From contig JAZGTN010000189.1 of the NCBI GenBank assembly GCA_037783415.1, positions 62,001 through 126,000 of the forward strand: DNA of 64,000 nt, read 5' to 3'. Under the pieces are notes generated by a model. It had not been told where the DNA came from, did not search any database, and was given only the letters and a program-made list of their open reading frames with translations. The translations under genes and the position numbers were made by a program. Shown here in pieces: positions 32,217-42,600 of this stretch; within the stretch, counting starts at the first letter, position 1; every line of letters starts with the position of its first letter. Source of the DNA: Leptasterias polaris. Lineage: Eukaryota > Echinodermata > Asteroidea > Forcipulatida > Asteriidae.

Positions 32217-33693
32217 TTAACAGAGACTTAAAACAGTGTAAGGAACTGCGAATATGCACAGGAAGACTATTCCAAAGAAATGGAGCAGCGTAAGAAAATG
32301 ATCTTTGACCATAAAAGCTGCTTTGCAAACAGTATCAATATGTCTACTCATGCACAATGAAGAATCCATAATTACACCAAAGTTACGGGCAATTTCAGAT
32401 GGTTCAATAACAGACTGGGCAGTATGTAAGGGTGGCGGAGAAATCTTTTTTGTGAAACGAGATCTTAAAAATAAGATCTCAGTTTTGGAGTCATTCAGAG
32501 CGAGTTTGTTGGACAAAGCCCAAGATTTGACATCTTGAATGCATAATTCAACTTAAGCAATGGCAGAAGCACGATCAGCTGGATCGAATGTAACATACAG
32601 CTGGGTGTCGTCAGCATAAGCAACACTAAAAATACCATGGGCAGCAATGAGGTCTTGTAAGGGTGCACTGAACATTATAAATTCAAGAGGCCCAGCTACT
32701 GAACCTTGAGGAACACCACACCAAAGATGATGACGATCGGATTTAGCATTGTTGATGAGAACATGCTGAGTTCTGTTGTTCAGATAAGAAGAGAACCAGT
32801 TAAGGGCAGTTCCAGTAATTCCATAGCGAGAAGATAAACGTTGAAGGAGATGCTTATGATCATAGTGTCATAAGCAGCGGAAAAATCTAACAGCACAAGG
32901 ATCGCTTCCATGATTGTCCAGTGCACACAGGATTTAATCCTGTACACGAATGAGAGCAGTCTCAGTACTGTAGAAAGGACGATAAGCAGACTGCATTTTA
33001 GCATGGAGGTTATTTTCACAGGCTAGATAGTCTTGAAGTTGACTAACAACTGCACGCTCAATCAATTTGGAGATGAATCTCAAGTTAGAGATAGGACGAT
33101 AATTTGACAAACACTCCGGGTCCAAATTTTGCTTTTTCAGACCTCCTTAAGATGATCAGGGAAATGACCAACAGACAAAGACCTATTAATAATCACTGTG
33201 AAGACTGGCAGCAATTCAGAACAACACTCCTTAAAAACAGATAATGGCAGAGGGTCCAACTTGCAGGAGGTAACTGTACAAGATTTTATCATCTTCATCA
33301 CTTCATCAGAAGTGACTACACGAAAAGTGGTAAAAGAAGAATTGCAATGATCATGAATATCAACGGAGATGGGTGATGGATGAATATTATCAAATCTACC
33401 ATACAATTTCTTAATTTTATCTTCGAAGAAATTAGCAAAATTATTGGCCAAATCAATAGGATTGTCAAAACTTGGGAGCTTTTTCATACACTTGGGAGTA
33501 GAAAGCTTGTCAATAACACGGAACAGATTTCGTTGGTTGCACTCGGATATTTTACGACGATGATAGTTAGATTTAGCATTGGTAACAAGGTCTCTGTTTA
33601 TGATACACTGTTCTTTGTATAACTCATCATGCACAGCAAGGCCTGATTTTAACCATTTTCGCTCACGGCGACGTTTCTCCTGCCTGGCTGCAC
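32217..33693 (-). pseudogene. Reverse transcriptase of the split LINE
   Basis: Minus-strand blocks in order are 33634-33137 (linker and RT thumb-in region, ...DHCNSSFTTFRVVTSDEVMK, LDPLPLSVFKECC, INRSLSVGHFPDHLKEV), 33125-32934 (DPECLSNYRPISNLRFISKL, LQDYLACENNLHAKMQSAYR, a classic RT motif-1/2 region), 33019-32780, and 32516-32217 (NKLALNDSKTEILFLRSRF). The frames change between blocks and part of the catalytic core is scrambled, so it is inactive. The family is CR1/L2-like. Confidence 0.75.
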
Positions 33694-33701
33694 GTAGAGT
33701 A

Positions 33702-35094
33702 CAGTGTTGTGACTACACTGGTCGGGGCTGGTCGGCACTAACCAGTTCTAAAAAATCCCGACCGGCTCTCAAGCAATGTTACGACATTGCCGACCGGTAC
33801 TTTTTGCTACTAAATAAGCTTAAAAACTAAGGAATTCTTCTTACGTAACTGAAAACTATCAAAATCACAAGTGTTGTTGAATCTTGTCCTCGACGATCGC
33901 GATTGATCATTTCTTGTTGTGTCATTTTTATTTCAAGTTGACTGTTTGATGCAGCAATGTTTCCCCTTTAAATGTTAGCAGAAAAAAATATATTTTCACA
34001 GCGTCTGATTGCTGCCGCATCCTTTGAGTAAAGCATTAGAAAAACCTAGGAACCAGACGATAGTAGAACGTATAGCTCTACGTTACGCATCAGTACACGT
34101 AGCCAGACTTCCTCCTTTTGATGCATGTGTTTTATTTTTTATCTAACTCACCAAGTTGTGAGCACACACATGTCGTTCGTTCACGCGGCGGTGTTATTTT
34201 TCTTGTCGTTATTGTACGACAGATACGACGCTCATTAGAACCCTCGCTTCATGCCGCTCCGCCATACCAGTTGTTCACAAATCGTTCTCCACTGTTTCTT
34301 CATTATTTTTGTCACATTTATGTGTTCACGAGGGAGATATAGACAAGAAAATTATTTTCTTACGGAAGTATGAAGAAAGAAAGCGCACATCTCCGAGCAG
34401 TGCACAATCCAATATATTTTTTTTTTAGTCTGGACCGTACGTGCGTAACTGTGCAAACCACATTGACTTCTACTGGGTACACTGTACTTGACTCACTGCA
34501 CATTAGACTTGTTAAAATTCCATTAATTTTCAAAGGTTTCTGCGTTCAGCGCTCGCACACCAAATGTATCGCGATCTTCTGTCCCCATTTTTCTCACTGG
34601 ATTTACACGATAAACACGGGTCGACTTTTTGGTTTAAAAAAAAAGAATTTCCGGCAAAAACCGGAGGAATCACATCCCTGGATCATTCTATGTTTTCTTA
34701 ATACTAACTTACCTTATTAAGTTGCAAGAATTTTACACAACTTACATTTAATAAATAACAAATTTGATTAAATTTGACACTCGTCTCATTTCACTTGTCA
34801 GCTCCAGATATATGAAGGATATTTAGAATTTGTGAAGTATAAGCAGGCTGGGTATAAGAACTTGATATATGGCTCAACATGTGTACTTCTACATGTAATT
34901 CAGCAAAATACATTGTATGTTGTTAGTGTCTAGAACCCATAAAATATGTATTTTTAAGGGTGTAAAATGTAAACATTTTCGGGGCCACCCACTTTGGACC
35001 CCTGATGAACGCCTCGTGCAAGCGCTCGGTACCTCGCTTAGCTCGCTCCTCTGTGAAAATTAACCAGCTCTTAAAAACTTCTGGTCACAACCTG
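33702..35094. mobile_element. Non-autonomous hAT element (1.39 kb) with 8-bp duplication
   Basis: It starts CAGTGTTGTGACTACACTGG and ends GGTCACAACCTG. It is flanked by GTAGAGTA at 33694-33701 and 35095-35102, a perfect 8-bp target duplication cutting a LINE frame. The left subterminal region is rich in GGTCGG/CCGACC repeats. The interior has no transposase I can identify. Part of it (about 33985-34105) resembles 36540-36700 inside the neighbouring hAT-like element. Confidence 0.88.
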
Positions 35095-35102
35095 GTAGAG
35101 TA

Positions 35103-35455
35103 TCACTATACCATGGAGCATGAGGGCGTAGTATGACGGATCTTACAACTTCAGGAGCATGATGATCAAGAATAACCTTAAGAACATGATGATCAAGAAT
35201 AACCTTAAGAACATGATGATCAAGAATAACCTTAAGAACATGATGATCAAGAATAACCTTAAGAACAGAGTCATACTGCATAACAAGCTCATCTAAATCG
35301 GTGGCAGGGAAGAGTTACAAATATCAGATTTAAAAGAAGCCATATCAAGTAATTTCTTAGTTGATGCTGGTGGGCGAGCAACATTAATTAGACACTTCAC
35401 AGCAGCATGGTCTGAAGGAAGATCATGATGAGTTGAGATCGAAAACACCAAAAGA
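35103..35455 (-). pseudogene. LINE endonuclease C-terminal fragment with in-frame 27-bp duplication
   Basis: The minus strand reads ISTHHDLPSDHAAVKCLINV, containing the SDH motif that ends APE-type LINE endonucleases, then LDELVMQYDSVLKVILDHH. The nonapeptide VLKVILDHH is repeated four times through a 27-bp tandem repeat (about 35165-35266), keeping the frame, and the segment ends HAPWYSDTL at the hAT insertion site. The 5' end at about 35455 is a truncation point. Confidence 0.7.
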
Positions 35456-35899
35456 GGACAGATTATCCAGAAAACCCCTGGGTATTAGAAAAGCTGCGGT
35501 CTTTATTTGCAGATTACTACATTTGAGTAGCCATTTTAAATAAAATATATTTGGCGACCAAGTCCGCTTGTTCTCTGTGTTTCACCTGCGGCCCGCCGCT
35601 ATAGTTCACGACAACTTGCGCAGTAAAATCTCAAAAGAAACCGGTCTTGATCTGATTGGTTAATATTAAATGTTGAGCGATGGTTGTTAATTTCCGTTCT
35701 CTCTTCTTTGTCAAGTTCTCTTGCTGGTTTTTGATTGTTTAAAAGGTTGGGCGATGCACTTGTGAATTTGTTGAATTTGCACAGCTGGAACCATGTTTAT
35801 AGATAAAGAAAATTGGGCAAACTTAAAAGTGAAATCCCCCTATTGATGAAATATCCCAATGCAACACCCGTTTAAAGCGCCTTGACCATAGACTTTACG

Positions 35900-36965
35900 C
35901 AGAGATGCCAACATTGAATTCCGAAAAAGAGTAGCACCGCCGAGCAAGTTTAGGTCAGGCATACAAGTTACAACTCACCGAGCTGTAAAAAGAGGAAAAT
36001 TGTGACATTTATGATAAAAACTAATGTTTTCATCGAAAATTGCTTAATGCAAAGTGGCCTTGCTATATAAAGGCCAAACAATTATGAATTTTATTTAGGC
36101 TTGATTTAAAAAATAAATAAAATAAATTATAGATTTTATTTTTTATTTTTTTATCGGACCGCAATTTGCACTAGCTTGTGCATGAAGAGAACCATACTGC
36201 AATTCTTCCAACTAAATTCAACAAAAATGCTTTGGTTTTTGTCCCATTGTTTATTGAGAAATTAATGCTCACGGTTGTACAGACACACCACACCACAGCA
36301 GGCCATTCAAGTCTTCAATTCAAACGACTTCAGCAAGAGGAATTTTGTCAACTTGCCTTTCCAACCAATTCCATTACCACCAACTGCATTCTTTACAACT
36401 TTTTTATTAACAGTTTCCATCAGATCTTGGCCTCGATTGCGATCGATGAAATCTTTTCTTTTCGTCACTTTGAATTTAGTTGATCGATGCATGCAGCGAT
36501 CGCGATGTTTCAAACAAACTCCACAACGACGTGCGCTTGCATTGCTGACAGATAAAAGTTATCACAGTGTCTGTTTGCCGCCGCATCCCACACACATGAA
36601 GCGTTAGAAAAACTGCGGAACCAGTCTCTACAAAAGCAACTGTAGAATGTATGCTGTACAAGGTGCATTGTGTCTCTGTGCTACGCGTGTCAGTGTAGGC
36701 AAATCCTGAGTGCGATAGTTTATTGGATCGGTACCTAAATTATAAGAACAAAACGGGTGTGAATTCGGTTCCGCTATCATCACTTTTAACCACGCAGCAG
36801 ACAACATTTAAAGTTTTTATTTTATTTTATCATGATACATTGTTTGTAACTACATTTACACTGGGCGGCTTGTTTATCGTATTTAATTGAAGTATTATCG
36901 TAGTGGCGTATTCACGGCTCAAAATCGTAATTTCTACGCCCAAATCGTGTATGTTGGCATCTCTG
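35900..36965. mobile_element. hAT-like element (1.07 kb)
   Basis: The ends are CAGAGATGCCAACATT and its inverse ATGTTGGCATCTCTG (ending 36965). They are flanked by the direct repeat CTTTACG (35893-35899 and 36966-36972; 7 bp, one short of the usual 8). The interior contains a region similar to part of the hAT element at 33702. ORFs at 36178-36607 are not recognised as transposase. Confidence 0.7.
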
Positions 36966-36974
36966 CTTTACGTG

Positions 36975-37780
36975 TCTGTGCATGCTCGGAGAAAAACAGG
37001 CTTCCCCCGAATTGCAATAATCACCATTGCTGGTGCGCAATCTAATATCGTGCACGGAACAATGAGCCACTGGTATGCACGCAACAGCTGTCGAACCTCA
37101 GAAATGTTAGTATGTTTATAAAAAACTGCACAACGTGTAGGCTTTATTTTACAAAAATGACGCCATTTAGGACATTTTGGATCTCCAGAATGATTATTTC
37201 ACGGTTAAATGTAAGATTTGTTTCTTCTTTAATTAATTTTTTTTGTGTGGGGAATTTTCTTTTTTTTAGCGGGGTGTTTGTGCAAAGTCAACATGCTTTG
37301 GTGAAGACACATTGTTTTTGATCACATCCGTGGTTGTGTAAGCAGTTTTTCAACCTTAGATTTTTCACCTGTCTTGTTAAATTTTGTTAAGCTGATTATA
37401 CATGTAACTACACTGTGGCATTTGGCCAACACACCATTGTTCCTTTGTTAAACACTGATTCTCCCTCAAGACCGGGCGATTGCAGAAGAACGCGTGACAG
37501 TGCGTGACACTGGGTGGGTTTTCTTTTGTTTGATCTTGCACGCAAAGGAATGCGTCGGATCGCGACCATGCCCGAGACATAATTTATCCATGATTGCTAG
37601 GAAAAGAAGGATAAGTAAAAGTGGAGGGCACTCAAAAGCATTGGGAAATGTATGTCTTCAGATTTAAAGGTAGAACACAAGAACATCAATATTTGGTCCA
37701 TAATGTCCTTTTTTTTTTCTAAAAAATATTTAGAAACTGTACAAATAAATTTGTCATGGCAGTCTGTCAATTTGTACTTA
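36975..37780. other. Intronic sequence, nothing recognised
   Basis: No gene or clear repeat. The last 300 bp lie just downstream (3') of the CTPS exon on the minus strand. Confidence 0.4.
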
Positions 37781-37781
37781 C

Positions 37782-37878
37782 TGAGGATTGAGTTCTCTGC
37801 CTTGAATAAGGTTGTCCTTTTACCCAGACGCATAGTTCCTCCCATCTGACCAGTGTTATGTTCTGGCATTTCAATGAT
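37782..37878 (-). CDS. CTPS: CTP synthase exon ([19 protein letters not shown])
   Basis: The 97-bp exon is [20 protein letters not shown] then [12 protein letters not shown], corresponding to vertebrate [20 protein letters not shown]. The MGGTMRLG loop lies next to the glutaminase active site and takes part in GTP-dependent activation in the family. The acceptor is TTATTAAG (37879 onward) and the donor is CTCA|GTAAGT (37781-37776). It starts in phase 0 after THKV and ends with one base that joins the micro-exon at 25307. The ATG inside the exon is not a start. Confidence 0.94.
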
Positions 37879-38094
37879 CTTAATAAATTACACAAAACAT
37901 CAAATCAAGTTAGTCACATTCAATACACTGAGATGAGGGAAGACTGTTTTTAATGACTCTCATGGGAACAAGTAGATTCATTAAGATAAAAAACCCATTG
38001 AAACCAATGCATATTTGACATAATTCTACACTAAAAAATCAAAGCAGATTTGACATGATTCTACACTAAAAAAAGGCCCAAGAAGTGGCTACCC

Positions 38095-39490
38095 CTCTGA
38101 TTTCATGCGCCCGAATGGGACCCATGGCCCTAGGTCAGCCGCCCGGTACAGAGTGGATGGCTATAACAATCCAGCGCAAGAGTATCGCGTGATGCCGACC
38201 AAAAGGGTGGGGTCGTCATCGCCTGTACGAAGTGACCTCGTACGGCTGATGTACCACTTGAGTGCCTGGACCAGGCACAAACATTTGTAATTTGGCTTTG
38301 GTGAAAAGGTACTTGATTAATTGCGCCGCCACGACTATTACAAAAATAGTCGCGACTACTTGCTTGGTGAACAAATACATGTAGTGTTGCTCATGACTAT
38401 TCACAACAACATAATTTACTTACGAAACACAATTAAGACATCAGTGACACAATCCTTCAATCCTTTCTGCGTGAATTTTATTAAATTGCGTCTGTGGCAA
38501 ACAATAAACCGCAATGCATCATTGGAATTATTTACAGGGAAATTAGTCGCGACTATTTGAGGCGCGACTAGTCGAGTAGTAAATTTCACTTGTCGCCCAG
38601 GCTTACTGATGAGCTGGGGGAATCATAGCTGTCCGGGCCAAAATGGAGCTGTGAAGAGGATTCGACAGTCCTTCTGCATGATCTTGGCGAGCACCCGAGG
38701 AATAAGGGAGTTGGGCGGGAACGCATAGGCCAGCACGCCATCCCACTGCACCGCCAGTGCGTCGATCTGCCACTCGTTGGGGTCTGGGCCCCTTGCGCAG
38801 TAAACCGGCAATTGATTTTTCACGTGAGAGGCAAACAAGTCCTTGTGGGGCTGGTCGATCAGTTGAAAGAGCGACCGAGCCACATTTTGTCGCAGATGGA
38901 GGGTTGCCCCCCAGCTGTGAAGCGACGCGTCGTTCAAGATGGTCGGTGACGGACGGGGCGGCGGAAAGCGACCATGCGTGATGTTCACCTCGACTAGCCA
39001 CAAGCGAAGGTGGGGGACTAGCCAGGGCGTAGTAGGCACCAGATGGTGGATTGGATGCCGAATGGGCTTGTAGAAAGAGAGCAGGTGAAGTTGGATTGGT
39101 CTCATCCTCAGCCTGCAAAAATCTACCAAGTCCATCATGCTTGCCATAATGCCAAACAGCCTGAACCCTGCCAGTGCCCGAGCCACTACCACCGAGAAGA
39201 AGAGGGACATGCACTGTTGGAGGTTCAACAGGCAGCCCTCCGATGGGCGGGCCAGCCCCCTCCGAATTCTTGGTGTTGACTATAAATCCGAGGTCGGAAG
39301 ATAGACGCAAGGTACATGTAACCCGAAGCGGCGCTTCCGTTTCCTCCCAAGATCGACCCACGAGCAGCCAATCGTCAAGGTACATGAAAATCATGATGCC
39401 TCGAACTCCGCAGTGTTGCCCCGATGGTCTTTGCGATCCTGGTGAACACCCGCGATGAGGTGGAAAGTCCGAACGGGAGCACCGAAATTC
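38095..39490 (-). mobile_element. DIRS-type element fragment (RT, RNase H, recombinase pieces)
   Basis: The minus strand from 39400 has FMYLDDWLLVGRSWEE (RT catalytic YLDD with the DIRS-typical DDWL), LGFIVNTKNSE, then in a second frame RPIQLHLLSFYKP, DASLHSWGATLHL (RNase H), DLFASHVKNQLPVYC, DALAVQWDGVLAYAFPP and VLAKIMQKDCRILF. This order matches DIRS RT-RNase H proteins. A frame change near 39200 breaks it. At 38290-38095, LKWYISRTRSLRTG-like peptide from the tyrosine recombinase follows. A palindromic insertion at 38325-38590 separates the two. Both termini are lost. Confidence 0.75.
38325..38592. mobile_element. Short inverted-repeat insertion in the DIRS fragment
   Basis: AATAGTCGCGACTACTTG (38347) and TTAGTCGCGACTATTTGAGG (38542) are inverted relatives around TAGTCGCGACTA palindromes. 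The 270-bp block interrupts DIRS recombinase and RNase H sequence, so it is probably a MITE. Exact ends are uncertain. Confidence 0.5.
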
Positions 39491-39693
39491 ATACAGGGTA
39501 TTGGTTAAGCTTTCTCGAAGCGGGAAATAACGTGAATTTTATATAAAATCCAAGAGCTGAAAACACATACGTTACCGCTGGCCTGTGCTAAAAGAAAAAG
39601 AGGACGCTAACTTTGTGCGCATGTCACAGGGCGTCGGCGACCGGACATTTTAGCAAATTGTCTGCTGGCCTAGGGAACAATGCAAATGCAGTA

Positions 39694-42600
39694 TTCACTC
39701 TACAGGTAAGTAGAGTGAATTACACACTGTGTTACTCTTAGTTAGCCCAGTTCACTCTACAGGTAAGTAGAGTGAATTACACACTGTGTTACTCTTAGTT
39801 AGCCCAGTTCACTCTACAGGTAAGTAGAGTGAATTACACACTGTGTTACTCTTAGTTAGCCCAGTTCACTCTACAGGTAAGTAGAGTGAATTACACACTG
39901 TGTTACTCTTAGTTAGCCCAGTTCACTCTACAGGTAAGTAGAGTGAATTACACACTGTGTTACTCTTAGTTAGCCCAGTTCACTCTACAGGTAAGTAGAG
40001 TGAATTACACACTGTGTTACTCTTAGTTAGCCCAGTTCACTCTACAGGTAAGTAGAGTGAATTACACACTGTGTTACTCTTAGTTAGCCCAGTTCACTCT
40101 ACAGGTAAGTAGAGTGAATTACACACTGTGTTACTCTTAGTTAGCCCAGTTCACTCTACAGGTAAGTAGAGTGAATTACACACTGTGTTACTCTTAGTTA
40201 GCCCAGTTCACTCTACAGGTAAGTAGAGTGAATTACACACTGTGTTACTCTTAGTTAGCCCAGTTCACTCTACAGGTAAGTAGAGTGAATTACACACTGT
40301 GTTACTCTTAGTTAGCCCAGTTCACTCTACAGGTAAGTAGAGTGAATTACACACTGTGTTACTCTTAGTTAGCCCAGTTCACTCTACAGGTAAGTAGAGT
40401 GAATTACACACTGTGTTACTCTTAGTTAGCCCAGTTCACTCTACAGGTAAGTAGAGTGAATTACACACTGTGTTACTCTTAGTTAGCCCAGTTCACTCTA
40501 CAGGTAAGTAGAGTGAATTACACACTGTGTTACTCTTAGTTAGCCCAGTTCACTCTACAGGTAAGTAGAGTGAATTACACACTGTGTTACTCTTAGTTAG
40601 CCCAGTTCACTCTACAGGTAAGTAGAGTGAATTACACACTGTGTTACTCTTAGTTAGCCCAGTTCACTCTACAGGTAAGTAGAGTGAATTACACACTGTG
40701 TTACTCTTAGTTAGCCCAGTTCACTCTACAGGTAAGTAGAGTGAATTACACACTGTGTTACTCTTAGTTAGCCCAGTTCACTCTACAGGTAAGTAGAGTG
40801 AATTACACACTGTGTTACTCTTAGTTAGCCCAGTTCACTCTACAGGTAAGTAGAGTGAATTACACACTGTGTTACTCTTAGTTAGCCCAGTTCACTCTAC
40901 AGGTAAGTAGAGTGAATTACACACTGTGTTACTCTTAGTTAGCCCAGTTCACTCTACAGGTAAGTAGAGTGAATTACACACTGTGTTACTCTTAGTTAGC
41001 CCAGTTCACTCTACAGGTAAGTAGAGTGAATTACACACTGTGTTACTCTTAGTTAGCCCAGTTCACTCTACAGGTAAGTAGAGTGAATTACACACTGTGT
41101 TACTCTTAGTTAGCCCAGTTCACTCTACAGGTAAGTAGAGTGAATTACACACTGTGTTACTCTTAGTTAGCCCAGTTCACTCTACAGGTAAGTAGAGTGA
41201 ATTACACACTGTGTTACTCTTAGTTAGCCCAGTTCACTCTACAGGTAAGTAGAGTGAATTACACACTGTGTTACTCTTAGTTAGCCCAGTTCACTCTACA
41301 GGTAAGTAGAGTGAATTACACACTGTGTTACTCTTAGTTAGCCCAGTTCACTCTACAGGTAAGTAGAGTGAATTACACACTGTGTTACTCTTAGTTAGCC
41401 CAGTTCACTCTACAGGTAAGTAGAGTGAATTACACACTGTGTTACTCTTAGTTAGCCCAGTTCACTCTACAGGTAAGTAGAGTGAATTACACACTGTGTT
41501 ACTCTTAGTTAGCCCAGTTCACTCTACAGGTAAGTAGAGTGAATTACACACTGTGTTACTCTTAGTTAGCCCAGTTCACTCTACAGGTAAGTAGAGTGAA
41601 TTACACACTGTGTTACTCTTAGTTAGCCCAGTTCACTCTACAGGTAAGTAGAGTGAATTACACACTGTGTTACTCTTAGTTAGCCCAGTTCACTCTACAG
41701 GTAAGTAGAGTGAATTACACACTGTGTTACTCTTAGTTAGCCCAGTTCACTCTACAGGTAAGTAGAGTGAATTACACACTGTGTTACTCTTAGTTAGCCC
41801 AGTTCACTCTACAGGTAAGTAGAGTGAATTACACACTGTGTTACTCTTAGTTAGCCCAGTTCACTCTACAGGTAAGTAGAGTGAATTACACACTGTGTTA
41901 CTCTTAGTTAGCCCAGTTCACTCTACAGGTAAGTAGAGTGAATTACACACTGTGTTACTCTTAGTTAGCCCAGTTCACTCTACAGGTAAGTAGAGTGAAT
42001 TACACACTGTGTTACTCTTAGTTAGCCCAGTTCACTCTACAGGTAAGTAGAGTGAATTACACACTGTGTTACTCTTAGTTAGCCCAGTTCACTCTACAGG
42101 TAAGTAGAGTGAATTACACACTGTGTTACTCTTAGTTAGCCCAGTTCACTCTACAGGTAAGTAGAGTGAATTACACACTGTGTTACTCTTAGTTAGCCCA
42201 GTTCACTCTACAGGTAAGTAGAGTGAATTACACACTGTGTTACTCTTAGTTAGCCCAGTTCACTCTACAGGTAAGTAGAGTGAATTACACACTGTGTTAC
42301 TCTTAGTTAGCCCAGTTCACTCTACAGGTAAGTAGAGTGAATTACACACTGTGTTACTCTTAGTTAGCCCAGTTCACTCTACAGGTAAGTAGAGTGAATT
42401 ACACACTGTGTTACTCTTAGTTAGCCCAGTTCACTCTACAGGTAAGTAGAGTGAATTACACACTGTGTTACTCTTAGTTAGCCCAGTTCACTCTACAGGT
42501 AAGTAGAGTGAATTACACACTGTGTTACTCTTAGTTAGCCCAGTTCACTCTACAGGTAAGTAGAGTGAATTACACACTGTGTTACTCTTAGTTAGCCCAG

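Larger units (their letters stand above)
27559..35455 (-). mobile_element. CR1/L2-like LINE split by two later insertions
   Basis: Collinear minus-strand pieces are 35455-35103 (end of APE-type endonuclease), 33693-32179 (linker and reverse transcriptase), and 27668-27559 (rest of 3' UTR ending in (AAT)n). The gaps are exactly the hAT element 33702-35094, with its duplicated target GTAGAGTA inside the LINE, and the fold-back element 27669-32176, with TA on both sides. Removing both restores the peptide order APWYSDTL-RAARQEKRR. The coding parts contain several frameshifts, and the 5' end is missing. Confidence 0.8.

Noticed and set aside
34118..34720. ORFs inside the hAT element as a transposase
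   Set aside because: No hAT dimerisation or catalytic motifs seen; composition like the non-coding surroundings.
36178..36607. Overlapping plus-strand ORFs of about 100 residues
   Set aside because: Inside a hAT-like element with no transposase motif; the two frames look equally random.
37597..37869. 90-residue minus ORF starting MPEHNTGQ as a separate protein
   Set aside because: It is the CTPS exon 37782-37878 read through its donor into the intron.
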